Assembly (NCBI GenBank): GCA_963969595.1
Contig: OZ018417.1
Span: forward strand, 7,442,501-7,506,500
Source of the DNA: Neckera pumila
Taxonomy: Eukaryota > Streptophyta > Bryopsida > Hypnales > Neckeraceae
Direction of reading: 5' to 3'
Length of the DNA stretch: 64,000 bases
A program made the translations under genes and the position numbers. The notes under the pieces were generated by a model. The model was not told the DNA's origin and made no database searches. It worked only from the letters and a program-made list of their open reading frames with translations. The number at the start of each line of letters is the position of its first letter. Positions within the stretch are counted from its first letter, which is position 1. Below, piece by piece: positions 12,579-24,520 of this stretch.

Positions 12579-14700
12579 GTACGTAGACTACACTTGACGT
12601 AATATGATTTCTCATTTGACAAGACTAGGAAATTGATCTAGGTTGTCACCTGGTTTTGTCAGTATAGGATTTTGATTTGTTGCCAACAATGAGAACATTG
12701 ACCAAGACATTTACGCACCTTCATATTTTCCTTTGCATGGTAGTAAAAAAATATTGTAATTATGAGAGATTTGGCCGCAATTATTGCCAAGTGTCACCAT
12801 TGGCCACCAATTTAGCTAATATAGCTTCACAAAGGCTTTATGGTCACTCCATAGGCTAAGTGCAGTGTGCAATTTGTGAATTGGAAATAAAATTCTAATT
12901 ACTACGGAGTACTTTATATTTCAACCACTTTTAGCTAGGACCATTCCCGGCAGTGGCACCAAAATGTAGCCTAGATTTTGCCTACTTTGCAAACACCCAA
13001 GACTATAGTATAGGGATTCAAAATCTAGGGAATAGTCAAACAGTTTAATGTACAGTGGCTAAAATCTCTTGTAATTCAAAATGACATGGAATACGCACGG
13101 AATTAACACATAATTTTACAAAGGTTGGATTCCATCTACATTCACTCTTATATCCAAAGGTAAAATTTGGTAGCCTGTCTATTAGATACATAGAAACTCC
13201 GGTCTTCAAAGAAGGCCGGCGTGAATAAAGTGTCTATTCGTTACCAATACTATAGACATATAAATGATGTTCCCGCCCTACTCAGTGTTTCCGTCCTACT
13301 TAGTGTTTTAGGGGAGTTTTTCCAATAATTTGTCAAGTTTGACCACAATTTGTCATATGAGATGTACTATTGACCTAGTCATTGTGCCAAAGTAATATTT
13401 GCCAATAAAATAGATATTTATATAGATTGTACACAATTCCTTTAGTTATTAGTGATTTGCGTTACTGAAATAATTTGTCCCAGTCACTTCATAGCTAGCC
13501 AAATTGCTGATGATGCAAATTGAAGTAGTCTTAGTCCTATCTACAACAATTTGTCACTAACTAATTGCAAGGCTTGGTGTAGAATGCATGGTCCAATTGA
13601 ATTTTTTTAATGTTGCATAGTGTTCAAACCATTTGTTAGCACCCTCAAGCCAAAACCAAAATTAGGGAAAAGGGCCCCAAACAACTCATGTTTCAATTAG
13701 GCGTACATTCCAATACTTACACCAGTAGAAAAGAGGGTCAATTCAAGACATCCAAATCAACTATAAAATGTCCACATGAACTATAAAACATCCGAATCAA
13801 CACAATTATGTTAAAAATATCCAAATCAAGATGTCTTGGTCAACTAATTTCAATTAATTATATTTGGGTTGTATTTTTTGGTAGTGTTAATGAAGACAAT
13901 TAGTCATTACTGTATTACTAAACCGTTTATATCCACCAAACTTAGGTTACTAGTTTTTGATTAATCTCAATCTTGAGTCATGGCCAAGTCACTCACCAAG
14001 TGATGCATTGGTAATATATTTTGTCTCCCTTATCTCTTATTAGGATTTGTATGCATGACCAAAAACAACTTGTTTGTCTTGTAACTTTACAAATTGAAGA
14101 TACTAGCATTATATCCCTATGCCTAAATTGTGGATTATTAGACAAATCGTTTGTAACACATTAGACAAATTCTGTTGAGAATCAAGTTTCAAATTTCCAC
14201 ACCTGGAATCAGTATAATTTACATCATCATACAGAAATACAAATGCTAACCAACTATAAAATCAAATTGTCACTCAACCTTCATCACATCTTGAATTGAA
14301 TGCCTTTAATTCTCAGACTTGCAAATACTGCTGTAAATTTGCCTTGCATTATACCCGGCTATCTTAGCAAATAGAATTAAATCCTTATCACAACTAATTA
14401 AGTAGGATCTAGTTCTTCATTTAGTATACAGGTTTGTTCTAATCAAATGCCTCAGACAATTTAAACAAAATGACAAACAACTTGTAGATTGATCAATCTT
14501 GTGTAAAAAAATCACCTAGACACACACTTGTTACAGTCTTGGACTATAATTTCTTCACAAGAATTGGACAGCAGTGGTTCACATCAAAACTAAAGCAAGC
14601 AATGGCAATTTCTTTTAACAAGCGAATAGATCATTCAGTTTGAACCATTAACCACAAAACCTATTGCAAATGATTATTGCTCAATGGCGCACTTGTTGCT
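12579..14700. other. Intergenic tract with a possible minus-strand LTR boundary
   Basis: No gene is supportable. At 12945-12966 the plus strand reads CATTCCCGGCAGTGGCACCA followed by AAATG; its complement, TGGTGCCACTGCCGGGAATG, has the form of the primer-binding site that abuts a Ty3-type LTR, which would then extend rightward from about 12966. The opposite LTR and internal genes were not found, so at best this is a fragment. Confidence 0.3.
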
Positions 14701-14958
14701 ACACAAAATAGTGAAATTAGGTTGTCCCATGTGCATTAATTTCTTGACAATCCACACTATAGAAATCAATTCACTGCTTTTGTACAATAATGCATTCAAT
14801 TGAGAGCCATGTGTATGGCATAGATTTATGCACTAGTTCAAGGCTTGGTTCAGAGAGTGGCATGCGCCTCCATGTGGATCAAGCATTGATCTATGAGGTA
14901 AGTTATCTTCGGTACGGCAACCTAATTGACAAGGCAACCTAATTTCACTATTTTGTGT
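14701..14958 (+). mobile_element. 258-bp inverted-repeat MITE, copy 1
   Basis: Begins ACACAAAATAGTGAAATTAG and ends with the exact reverse complement, giving terminal inverted repeats of more than 20 bp. The right end also repeats GGCAACCTAATT inside the terminus. A second copy lies at 15393-15648 in the same orientation. No coding capacity; a short non-autonomous DNA transposon of unassigned superfamily. Confidence 0.8.
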
Positions 14959-15392
14959 CGAGTACTTTTTTCACTCAAAAGCTTCTTCATGGTGGTCTCA
15001 AGGTACACTATTAGTCATTTACTCTTTAGCACACCATTATGGTGTTACGTGAAATATCATGAGGGTGAATCGAATGAATAATGCCATGGATACTGCAGAG
15101 GTTGGTAATGGTTCGAGTTTAATAATTATTCTGAGAAACAAAAAAAACAAAAAATTATTTCAGTTCCAGTGATGAGGATCTAATTCTGATCTAATGGTCC
15201 CACTTGATGGTCCCATTCTATTGACGTCCCTATTATATTGAGTACTATCATATATGATGGACGTGCATATTCTATTTCCTTTCTACAAATTACAGATGTC
15301 AAGGGAAATTCTGATCAACTTCGATGATATAAAATCTGAAAATTAAATAATCATTTGGTTTCAGTCTTGACAAACTGACTAGGTATATGACT

Positions 15393-15648
15393 ACACAAAA
15401 TAGTGAAATTAGGTTGCCCCACACTAATTTCTTGACAGTCCACATTATAGAAATAAATATTCACTGCTTTTGTACAATGAAGCATTCAATTCAGAGCCAT
15501 GTGTAGATTTGGTGTAGATTTGTGCACCAGTTCAAGGCGTGGTTCAGAAAGTGGCATGTAGAACAAGCATTGATGCATGAGGTAATGTATCTCAGATAAG
15601 GCAACCTAATTGACAAGGCAACCTAGTTTCAATTTCACTATTTTGCGT
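15393..15648 (+). mobile_element. 258-bp inverted-repeat MITE, copy 2
   Basis: Same ends as the copy at 14701 (one mismatch in the right terminus, TTTTGCGT for TTTTGTGT) and a similar interior with small indels, for example TGTAGATTTGGTGTAGATTTG for TGTATGGCATAGATTTATG. The 434 bp between the copies are unrelated to the element. Two copies so close suggest local transposition or a tandem duplication followed by divergence. Confidence 0.8.
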
Positions 15649-15785
15649 AGGTATTGAAAATCATATTTTGGGTGGTTGACTTTAGAGAATCTTTTATATT
15701 TTTGGTGTTGCTTCACCAAGTTGCTTCACCAAATTGCTATGGGTTGCTCTAATCTCTACTTACATAGTGCTATTGCTATTGTTAA

Positions 15786-16707
15786 TTAACCCCTAAAGTC
15801 CCAAGGCCATTTTTTTGTCAAAAACCACTCAAAAATGCCATTTTGGCTGCATTCATCCAAGAACACAAAAAAAAAAAAAAAATTTAGAATCTAACCATAG
15901 GATCTTGTACTTCACTTGTCAAAGAACATGTGGTAAAACTTTCATGAAGTTTGATCGAATAGATTGGAAGATATTAGCATTCAAAGTTGAAAAAGAAAGT
16001 TTTTTGGAACACTAACCGGCAATTTCAGATGACTTTGACCGCCATTTGTGGAAATTTCTTGCACTATAGAATTTGAATTTTTCTGTTGAAGATGTAAGTT
16101 GAAAGTCTACCAAAAAAATTTAAAATAAAAACACTTGATTTTCATACTTCAAAAAATTGTTAAGTAGAAGTAGGTCCAAGATTCTTTAAAAAACTAAATT
16201 GTTAATAGCTCTTAGATGGGATTGAAATACAATAATTCCAATGGTGAGATTGTTTTAGCAAACAAACACAACACTCTCAAAAAAAAATTGTAAAGAATTG
16301 TGAAAATTGCATTTTGAAATGAATCCTACAAGTTATTTTTTCAAAAAGATGCTTAGATTGCCCCAAAAACAAGATTGTCTATAACTTGCTCATTATTAGT
16401 CCAAATAAAATGAATCAAAGCTTCACACGTAGACAAAAATATAAAGTTTCAAAGAAAAAAAAATTGAAATTTATTTTGACTTTTTGCAAAAAAATTTGTG
16501 CTGCTTACCTAGTTCGGTTTGAGGTTTTTTATGGTATAACTTTTGCTCCTGGGCACCAATTGAAATAAAAATTATATTCCCATGAAGCTAATCAATTTTT
16601 CTATCTTATGGAAAAGTTTCAAAAAGTTTCACTAAAAATTGAGCCCATAGGTACCTGCCCAAAATCTGATTTGTCCCCCGAGGGGACAATGGGACTTTAG
16701 GTGTTAA
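15786..16707 (+). mobile_element. TTAA-bounded MITE, copy C (922 bp)
   Basis: Starts TTAACCCCTAAAGTCCCAAG and ends CTTTAGGTGTTAA, one mismatch from the perfect inverted repeat. The interior is co-linear with copy B at 4585: ATAGGATCTTGTACTT near 15897, the GAAGATATTAGCATT segment, and CCCCCGAGGGGAC near the right end. No transposase frame. Confidence 0.75.
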
Positions 16708-16875
16708 AAAACTGTTGGACCCCACAGGATCATACAACAAGCTGCAATAGTGAGCGTCAATGAGTAATAAAAGCTGGTGGGTCTGTCAATTGGAGAATCA
16801 ATACCTGGCAAGTTAGTGCAGCTGCGCTTGAGGTACTTGCTAAGAGCATCTCCTCCAGCCCTTCAAATAGCCACG

Positions 16876-17282
16876 CTTCTTCAATCCAAATCCATCTAAT
16901 GTAGGGGGGATGGCCACTTGCATCCCCAATGGTGCAACTCCCTAAAATATACTTCCAACCAATCACAAGTCATAGAACTTGCAAAAGCAATAAGTAAGCT
17001 ATCATTTATTATGACGACTTGTTAATCCCAAGAAAGTGTAATGCGTATAGAGGGGTAAGTGACACCTTCAAATATGGCTTTATTTGAAGGGGAAAGTGAA
17101 GATATGCTGTGACAACACTAGAAATGATTGCTTATCATCCAAAAATTAAAGGTGGAGGGGTTCATTGGAGGAGTCAATCCAGATCTGTCTAATTTAAAGG
17201 GGATGGCCACTTGAATCCCCAACAGTACAACTCACTAAATATACTTCCAACCAATCACAAGTCACACATCTTGCAAAAGCAT
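16876..17282. repeat. Pair of ~107-bp direct repeats
   Basis: The segment 16876-16990 (landmarks GGGGATGGCCACTTG and ATACTTCCAACCAATCACAA) recurs at 17168-17282 with about 85 percent identity by eye. The 177 bp between them are not repeated. No inverted termini were found, so this is called a direct duplication rather than a transposon. Confidence 0.65.
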
Positions 17283-18407
17283 ATTTCCTGACATAGATCG
17301 GCAGCTGTATGCTTTAATATCCCTTTCTCTTAATCTACTAATGGTAAGCTTCAATGCAACTTATTGGCAGGTTACCCAATCAATAGGAGACGATGATCTG
17401 AAACCGTTTGTCACAGCGGAGCCCGAAGTATTGTATGCAAGTTGTGCACTGACAACGAATTTTTGGTAAATTTGTTTTGAGGTTGGCTTCTAGATTTAGT
17501 CCTTGCTACAAGTATTCAGCTATTGTTTGGTGGCTCGTAATCTTTTACTGTGGCTACCTATTTAATGGAACACCGAAATATCGTACTATAGAGTGAATGT
17601 ATTCATCGTTAAATCGTGTACCCTGGGATCACGATCAAGAAGTTTTTGATTGAGCCGTCACTCAGTGGCTAATCAACACGAGATTCAAAAGTAAATGGAG
17701 ATCATCAATAGTTGCATTAATACATGGTTTTTCATAGTGTATCAGAGGCCTATGAATTACTCTACCATTCATTGCATAAAATGATCGATGCTTTTCTGCG
17801 GTCACCAACACCTGAAGGTTGGTTACTGCACCCCGTTTCTAAAACAAATTCTTGCCGAAAATGTACAACCTCTGTTTGTGTGACAGCTTGGGTCGATTTA
17901 GGCATACGTATTGTCAGCAATTTGAATTTATATTCAATGTCCTGAAAATGCATGCAACGGTATTGTAGAATCCCCTCTTGACTCTTATCAAGGTGCAACA
18001 AAATATTAGACGATTTAATAAAAGGAACCATTTAATAATAAATGCTTATTTAAAAGATTTTAGGCGCAGTAACCTTGTTGTTTGTATTACTCGAGCACAT
18101 TACAAATGAATAGCACGAAATCAACCAAGTGAATTACATGAGTCACAAGATTGATTACTTTATAACCTTCACCAACTGGGATGTCTGCTAACTTGTGCTA
18201 AATTTAAGTGTTGATGCATTCCACAATCAGTCTAGGGAAGTTCAATTGGTAAGTTCCACCCCTGCCTCACTTAAGTTGATGCCAACAACGTCATTGTGCA
18301 CTTAGTACATAGTCCGCTATACTCTTTCAAGCTGCTAGAAAGAAATAATAAATCCTAATTTATTTCTACATAAACAATTCCTTTACAAATAAAAAAATTA
18401 ACCCACT
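17283..18407. other. Stretch with only fragmentary exon-like sequence
   Basis: A block at 17372-17470 is preceded by an acceptor-like GGCAG and stays open for 32 codons before a stop, with composition closer to coding than its surroundings; I do not recognise it. A second open segment at 17724-17945 is likewise unrecognised. Neither has a credible start or partner exon. The right part should hold the 3' untranslated region of the F-box gene. Confidence 0.3.
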
Positions 18408-19805
18408 TTACGGTTGAACGTTCCATCGAACCTCACAAGCAATATAGTTTCTCCCCCACACAGATACATCACCTGGCAATTTTGGAAGGTCACGCCAAGT
18501 TCTTGTAGACAAATCATAAACCCATCCTTTGTCATTGCGCCAAGGCTTAAATTCGTTCAAGGCCACAAACACCACCAAGAAGCCATTTGAACAAAGCAAT
18601 ATCAACTTGTAACTACTGCTCTTCGAAATGTTCTCAACAGGGACACACTTGTGCACATCCACTTCCAACCATGTGGGCGGATGTTCAGGATGATACTCCA
18701 CAACATACTCTTTGATATGATATGTTTCTTGAGGCCGATTTGTTGGCACCTCACTTCCAGGGGCATTGGTGTCCTTGAGCAGTACAAACAAACGATTCTT
18801 GAGGAATGTATAATTTTTTACCTTCTCCTCGTTCCATGGGCTTCGTTCACTACCATGTGGCTCTATAAGTCTCCCCATGGCAAAATCATATGCGGATTCA
18901 TTCCCAAACATGACACTTCTTGCCTCACTTGGTTGGGACCACTGCCCTGACTCAGGACGAAAGACCTGAATATCTTCTGTAGCTGTGCCTCCCCTATTCA
19001 CCACAATGAGCACCTCGTAACGATTCGTTTCACGATCGACAATGATGTGTGTAATGTGGACATCTTCCACATCCAGGATAGGGGGCATATCATATTCATA
19101 TCCTGTCAATGGATTCATGACCTTAAAGAAGAAGGAGCGAAATAACTCCTTTCTCTTTGGAATCCGATGTGCTTCCATGTTAAAAAGCACCAACCCTCCA
19201 TCATCACAACTCACAGTTCTCCATTGAGGCCGCAGATGCCTCGCTGGCGAATCCATCTCTGGAACCACAGAGGAAGCTTGAAAGGCATGCCATACATTCA
19301 ATTTGGTATCCAACACCTGCACCAAAAACAAGTTCCCAGACCCTTCACGTTTCATCACCTTCCTAACAAGAGCAAACATCTTCGGATGTGCCTCATCACA
19401 TGCCCTTAAAAAGTCGGAGTCTCCCCTTGCACCCAAGCTTTCCTTCCAATCTTTGGATAGGCATTGCAAATCGCGGATCTTATTCACTGGAAGGCGAGCG
19501 AACACAAGCTGCAACAACTCATGGGGTAGGGTACCCCAACGATCTGGCTTCATTACTTCTTCATGTTCACAGCACACGTGTCGACATGCTTGCTCCTCCC
19601 CTCCGACATTATTTCTGTCTTTATCTCCCCTTAGTGATTTGCTTCGTTTCCTGCTGGGGACAAACTTGCCCTTCTGAACATGAAACTCTGCAGCTGCAAA
19701 TTCAAGTAACACTTGCCATTTGGTGTCAGACTTGCTTGCAGTCCGATCACGCAACCTGCCTTGCAACACATGAGCTAGCTCAAGGTAATTCGGCACGTCA
19801 GCCAT
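18408..19805 (-). CDS. F-box protein with plant C-terminal propeller-like region
   Basis: A 465-residue single-exon protein. The F-box lies at about residues 90-130, with LPHELLQLVFARLPVNKIRD followed by CLSKDWKE, the part that in this family binds the SKP1 adaptor of an SCF ubiquitin ligase. Residues 51-64 are a basic patch (SRKRSKSLRGDKDR) that could be a nuclear signal. The remaining 330 residues are the substrate-binding side expected of plant F-box proteins: repeated hydrophobic strand segments and motifs such as NPLTGYEYDMPP, VFRPESGQWS and VYDLSTRTWRDLP, which resemble kelch or F-box-associated repeats without clear blade boundaries. The unusual point is the 90-residue N-terminal extension before the F-box. 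The start is the first ATG in frame, and no intron is required, common for plant F-box genes. The substrate cannot be guessed. No frame damage is visible, so it is probably functional. Confidence 0.88.
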   Translation of the reverse strand: MADVPNYLELAHVLQGRLRDRTASKSDTKWQVLLEFAAAEFHVQKGKFVPSRKRSKSLRGDKDRNNVGGEEQACRHVCCEHEEVMKPDRWGTLPHELLQLVFARLPVNKIRDLQCLSKDWKESLGARGDSDFLRACDEAHPKMFALVRKVMKREGSGNLFLVQVLDTKLNVWHAFQASSVVPEMDSPARHLRPQWRTVSCDDGGLVLFNMEAHRIPKRKELFRSFFFKVMNPLTGYEYDMPPILDVEDVHITHIIVDRETNRYEVLIVVNRGGTATEDIQVFRPESGQWSQPSEARSVMFGNESAYDFAMGRLIEPHGSERSPWNEEKVKNYTFLKNRLFVLLKDTNAPGSEVPTNRPQETYHIKEYVVEYHPEHPPTWLEVDVHKCVPVENISKSSSYKLILLCSNGFLVVFVALNEFKPWRNDKGWVYDLSTRTWRDLPKLPGDVSVWGRNYIACEVRWNVQP

Positions 19806-21170
19806 CTCTTGGTGACCTCAACCCCTTTGTCGTAAGGACTGCCATATCACGAACACATGATCAGTCCTCCAATTTGGTCATTGCGCAGCTTAATTAAGGT
19901 AGAGAATACTAAACGACTAGTCGGGAAAAGATTCGGTCTCCTACTGAATGACCCCTCTTACCATCAACAAACACATGCACTCGGTTGGATTGATTCACTC
20001 GGTTGGACTAATTAGCAAGTGGTGTCAACATGACTTAGCTAAATGACAATAGCCACTCATCTTTGAATCGAAATGGAGTTGTTTACGATCACTTACAATG
20101 GTCTTACTGATTTAGAATCCAGAACTTTTGAATTGCATAAGAAATTTAGACATCATGATATAAACTTGATCTAATCAGAATTGGCGCTTACGTCCAATGT
20201 AATCTCTGCACGGCTCTATAACGATCTCCCAGAAATCACACTCCCCAATACGTACAAATGCTTCTTATACTTTAAGCCTCAAATAAGAAACCCTAAACCC
20301 TCAAGTCTCACAAAGCAGAGCTCGGTAGCAAGTAAGACATGGAGGATGCTAAGCAACTACAATGTTGGAAAGGCGGGCAGACTTGACAGAAGGATACGGC
20401 AAACACCAAAGAATTTCCAGCCAAAGGCCTTTCCCTCACACCCTAACCCGTGAACTGACCGTCACACTCGAGGCAACAACGAACAATCGTACAAAGCAAC
20501 AATTCCTTCAAAAACTGCACTGGACCACGATCAAGCAGCCCTAGTGCTCTCAAACTTAAAAAACCAAACCCTAAACCCATTGCACTCTACTCTGCGAACG
20601 TCGCCATCTCCAAGATGCAGTACCAATACACAAAGAGGTGAAGACTCATACCAGCACACCGATTCCCGAATAAGTCGAGTAGATCTCACATCCACAATCC
20701 ACAAAAAATGCACAATCTCCGCACAACCCCCAGTCCAGTCCAATGCGAGCTTTCTATAAATGCATTCCCTTTCTTTCCTCGACTTCTGTCCTCTTACAAT
20801 CCCCCTTCGAACTCCAGATCGCTGCCGCATTCGAAGAACGCCAGTGCTTCTGTCGCCAAGGGCAAGACCCACAAACATGCCAAAGTATAGGGCAATGCCC
20901 GAGGAGGAGGGGATTGCGGGAAAAAAGTGCTGACGAGGAGGGCGGAGCCCACGAGGAGGCGCTTTTTTTTCCCCATCCCCTACGACGAAGGCGTTGCCAG
21001 ACGCAAATCACGAGCTGGATAGGATGAGAAATTGAAGATGAGAGTTGGAACCGGATGAAAAAACCGTAATGCTCAATTGCGCAGTTTTATCCAAGTAATT
21101 GTGGATTGCAGTCGAGAACCACCCCTCAAAATGAACGGGAGGAATCTTGGGAGTGGTTTACGTATTGTCT
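19806..21170. other. Promoter side of the F-box gene and a GC-richer unassigned tract
   Basis: Bases 19806-20150 are the upstream region of the minus-strand F-box gene. From 20180 to 21030 the composition is richer in GC and several short open frames exist on both strands, none with recognisable similarity. Two telo-box motifs (AAACCCTAA) occur at about 20290 and 20567; in plants these mark promoters of translation and growth genes. A lost or non-coding gene may have stood here, but I cannot support a call. Confidence 0.35.
20288..20580. promoter_or_regulatory. Two telo-box motifs
   Basis: AAACCCTAAACCC occurs at about 20290 and again at about 20567. These interstitial telomere-like boxes are frequent just upstream of plant ribosomal-protein and cell-growth genes. 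No such gene could be identified on either side. Confidence 0.4.
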
Positions 21171-22188
21171 TTAACCCCTAAATACCCAAGGCACCTAAAT
21201 CTGGTGTTTGCAAAACTTTGGAGTTAACCCTAGACTGCCCAAGAGGATAAAAAGTGTCCTCACATAATTTTAAGTTCAATTCAAAGTACTGTAACTTTTG
21301 CACCCCATGTCCAAATTCAATAAAACTTGTAGGAAAATTTGCGCCTTTTTCTTTAGTTTGTGTGGTAAAATTTTCAGATCCAAGAGGTAATGATTTTCTG
21401 AAAGCCAATCGAAATTCACAAGTTCAATTTGATTCACCAAAGTGCACTTCATGGCTGCAACTTTGGGGGCTCGTATCTCCTTCATCCAATGTTCGATTTC
21501 AATAAAATTTAATGGGTTATATTTCCCTTGAAGTCTAGTTATTGTTGTAAAATTTTCATGTCAATCCAAGTTGTTTTGAATGTTTGGGAAATTCAAAATC
21601 TCGCCATTTATGGACTATAGTGAACTTCGGTGGCTTGTATCTTCTTTGTACAATGTCCGTTTTCAATAAAAAAAATTTAGAAAAGTTGCACATACTAATT
21701 TCGTTTGTGTGGATAAAATTTCATATCAATCCAAAAAGTAATGAATTATTGAAAAGCATTTTAGTAGAAGGAGGTTCAACCCTAGATGTGTTTTTTGCAA
21801 CTTCTCTTGCCTATTTTTTGACATTTGCAAGCCATTTTGCAAACACATTGAGTCAATGAATGATATTTTCTTAATACCAATGTGTTTGTATGCTAGTTTT
21901 GAACCACTTTGTAGTTTAAAGTTTTTTCATTTGATTAGGTTTAGAAATGAAATTTTGCCTCTAAATGTGTTTTTAGGAAATTTCAGCATTCTTTTTCAAC
22001 ACTAAAACATTATAATCTCGCAATCTATGCAGTCAAATGACTTCAAATTTGATACACATCATTAACATCATGTACACTACAAGATTGCACGATTAAGATC
22101 TCTATAGCTTAGTGACATTTAGATCTATATCACTTCAAAAGCAATGATGTTTTTGAACCCAAAATGGCCTTGGGCCTTCTAGGGTTCA
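21171..22188 (+). mobile_element. TTAA-bounded MITE, copy D with two left ends
   Basis: A left end TTAACCCCTAAATACCCAAG is at 21171 and a second left end TTAACCCTAGACTGCCCAAG at 21224. The only right end, near 22188, reads CTTGGGCCTTCTAGGGTTCA, the complement of which matches the second left end better (TGAACCCTAGAAGGCCCAAG). So a diverged subfamily with CCCTAGA ends occupies 21224-22188 and sits directly inside the remains of another left end. No transposase frame is present. Confidence 0.65.
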
Positions 22189-22764
22189 ATAAAACCTAAC
22201 CAAGTTATTATTTTTAGTAGTTTATATTTTTAGAAAGTTCTTCTTGAAGTCTAGTTTTAGCACCAAAAATCCGAGCTTGAAAATAAAAGATAGTGATTTT
22301 TCTATTCAAGTTTTTGTACATGGGTACCCATTGCAATCTTGACTTTCCATAGTATTGAGAGCTCTTGGAAATGAGCCTCAAATACACTAGATTTTGGAGA
22401 AAAAATCACATTCAAAATTCATTTAAAAAAATTGTGGAGTAGCTTTTAAGAAGCCATAAATTGATTGGGGTTATACAAGTTAGACCCTTTAACCTCATAT
22501 TTTTTTGGTCACCAACTTTTTAGATTTGACTTGTATAAAGAAGATTGAAATTTTTTTGTAGTTTTAGCACCTTCATGGTCAAACATTATAATCTTTCACT
22601 CTATAAGTGATATTGTTGTGTTTTCTTTTCCGATGAGATCTCTAACATGTCTAGTTTGAATTTGTGTGGCTACAATTCCAAAAAAATTGATACAACTTAT
22701 CAAAATGTTGGCATTTTATTCAATTTAGAGCAAATTTCTGAAAGCCCAAAATAGGCGTTATCAT
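22189..22764. other. Gene-free stretch
   Basis: AT-rich sequence between two repeats; no coding frame, RNA gene or clear repeat seen. Confidence 0.4.
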
Positions 22765-22938
22765 CACTATAAAAATCTCGTATTTTTCTTGAAAGATTTT
22801 CTTAAATGTCCACCTGTTTTCACGTTAATAGAAACAGCAAATGTAACATTCTAATATTATATTTGACGTTTCTATTAACATGAAAACAAGTGGATGTCTA
22901 GAAAAATATGTCAAGAAAAACATGGGGGTCTTATAGTG
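22765..22938. mobile_element. Foldback MITE with CACTATAA ends
   Basis: A 174-bp imperfect palindrome: CACTATAA at 22765 and its complement TTATAGTG ending at 22938, with arms of about 70 bp that include CACCTGTTTTCACGTTAATA on the left and its near-complement on the right. The loop contains TAATATTATA. The ends match those of the larger CACTA element at 34923, so it may be a very short CACTA derivative, although a 3-bp target duplication is not apparent here. Confidence 0.6.
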
Positions 22939-23267
22939 AGAAGAAGAATTCTCCTTATCGTATCCCGGATTGCCAAGTGGACACAAGCATTGGTCCTTCA
23001 CTTAGCCTTGATTCCTCACACCCCTAGCATCCAAAGCATTTCTGCCATCACCTTCAACACTCTTGAAGCAAATCTCTTAGCCACCAAATTGCAATAGTCA
23101 TCACTAACCCTCTCGACCACTCACTTGCTTCTGAAAAATTTGAAAATCTAGAATTCGGCATATTCAAAGCTTTGTTTTTGGGTTTTGGGGCCAAGGGCAA
23201 TAATGATCCAGTGAAATTTTTTTTGGCCATTTATTGTCAAATCCCGACCTGGCCCCAAGGTAGCAAA

Positions 23268-23998
23268 GGGTCGTTGCAAGAAACGCCGTCCACTTTTGGT
23301 CCATTTTGGCCTGTTTTCGAGTACTCATGAAATTTTGCATATGAATTTTTAAAAATAATATAAAATAAGGACAATTAGTAAAAGACTAAAATTAGTATAT
23401 TCCCAAAATTTCAGATCTAAAAAAAATCTACGTCAAAAGTTATTCACAAAAAAGAGTGAGCTGAAATTTTGAAGAAAATACATACTTTGACGTTTTAATT
23501 TGTAAAAAATAGGAAAAACAATTTTCAAAGAAAGTAAAAATAGACCATTTGGAAAGACTTCATGTTGAAGAGATTTGACCAAAAAATTAATCTTGAAGTC
23601 ATCTAAAATGTTCAGAATTGTGCGCGCAAGAGAGCCCTCTTTGCATGGATGTAGACAACACAAAATAAAATATTTTTAAATGCCCCTTGGTAGAAACATG
23701 AGTTCCTACTATGCAAATAGACCATAGAAATTTCAGCTCTAAACTATTAAATTTGGGTACTCCTTTTTACTCAAAACCCCTAAATCGCAAAACGTGACAA
23801 ATTAGCTAAATTTAAATTTAAATATAGAATGATTTTTTAAAATTTTTGAAAAATATGAGATATGATTAGCCTCAAGACTGACATCTCCAATAAAAAATTC
23901 AGCTTCATGCAAGTTATGCTTCAAAAGTTATTGCAAAAGAAAGCTTCCACAGACTCTTTGTGACAATTCAAATGGACCGGTGTTTCTTGCAACGACCC
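23268..23998. mobile_element. 731-bp inverted-repeat element with GGGTCGTTGC ends
   Basis: GGGTCGTTGCAAGAAACGCC at 23268 is mirrored at 23974-23998 (GGTGTTTCTTGCAACGACCC), about 25 bp of terminal inverted repeat with one indel. AAA lies on both outer sides but is too weak to be called a target duplication. The interior has no coding frame of note. Superfamily not assigned. Confidence 0.7.
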
Positions 23999-24520
23999 AA
24001 AAAGAGTGTAGGAATTTTGACAAAATTTTGGGATGCATAATTTACTATCAATTCCATTTGATCTAGGACAAGGAATTTTTCAAATCTTTCTACTACCGGT
24101 AGTATACTGAGTAAAACATCTATTCCAATTGGATGATATTAGTTTTGCATCATTTAAAATATCATAAAGAAACAACTTCATCTTGCATTTGATCTATATA
24201 TGTGCAATTAGAAAAATTTATATTGTTTGTTGTCCTTATGGGCATTAGTTGTTTTATATATTTCGACTTATTGGATTTTTAATATTTTTGTGGATAAGAA
24301 AAAAAATTGGAGAATATTTGATGTATTTTGGATTTTATTCAATTTTGAGAATATATATGGGTGGTCAAAGCAAAAACATATAGCTTCCTATTGCTATTTT
24401 GAGGTGTCTTTTTGTCATAGAATATACCACATTTAACTACTTTTGGACTTTTGAAAGTCCAAAATTAATAATGGTCAGCAAGAGAAAAAAAATGGTCATC
24501 AAGAAATAATCCAAAATATT

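Noticed and set aside
20531..21011. Possible ribosomal-protein remnant next to the telo boxes
   Set aside because: A basic stretch on the plus strand near 20840-20890 looked faintly like a small ribosomal protein, but the alignment failed beyond a few residues.
22853..22862. TAATATTA in the loop of a palindrome, as in geminivirus origins
   Set aside because: The ninth base and the stem do not match the viral origin, no Rep-like frame or iterons are near, and the palindrome is explained as a foldback transposon.
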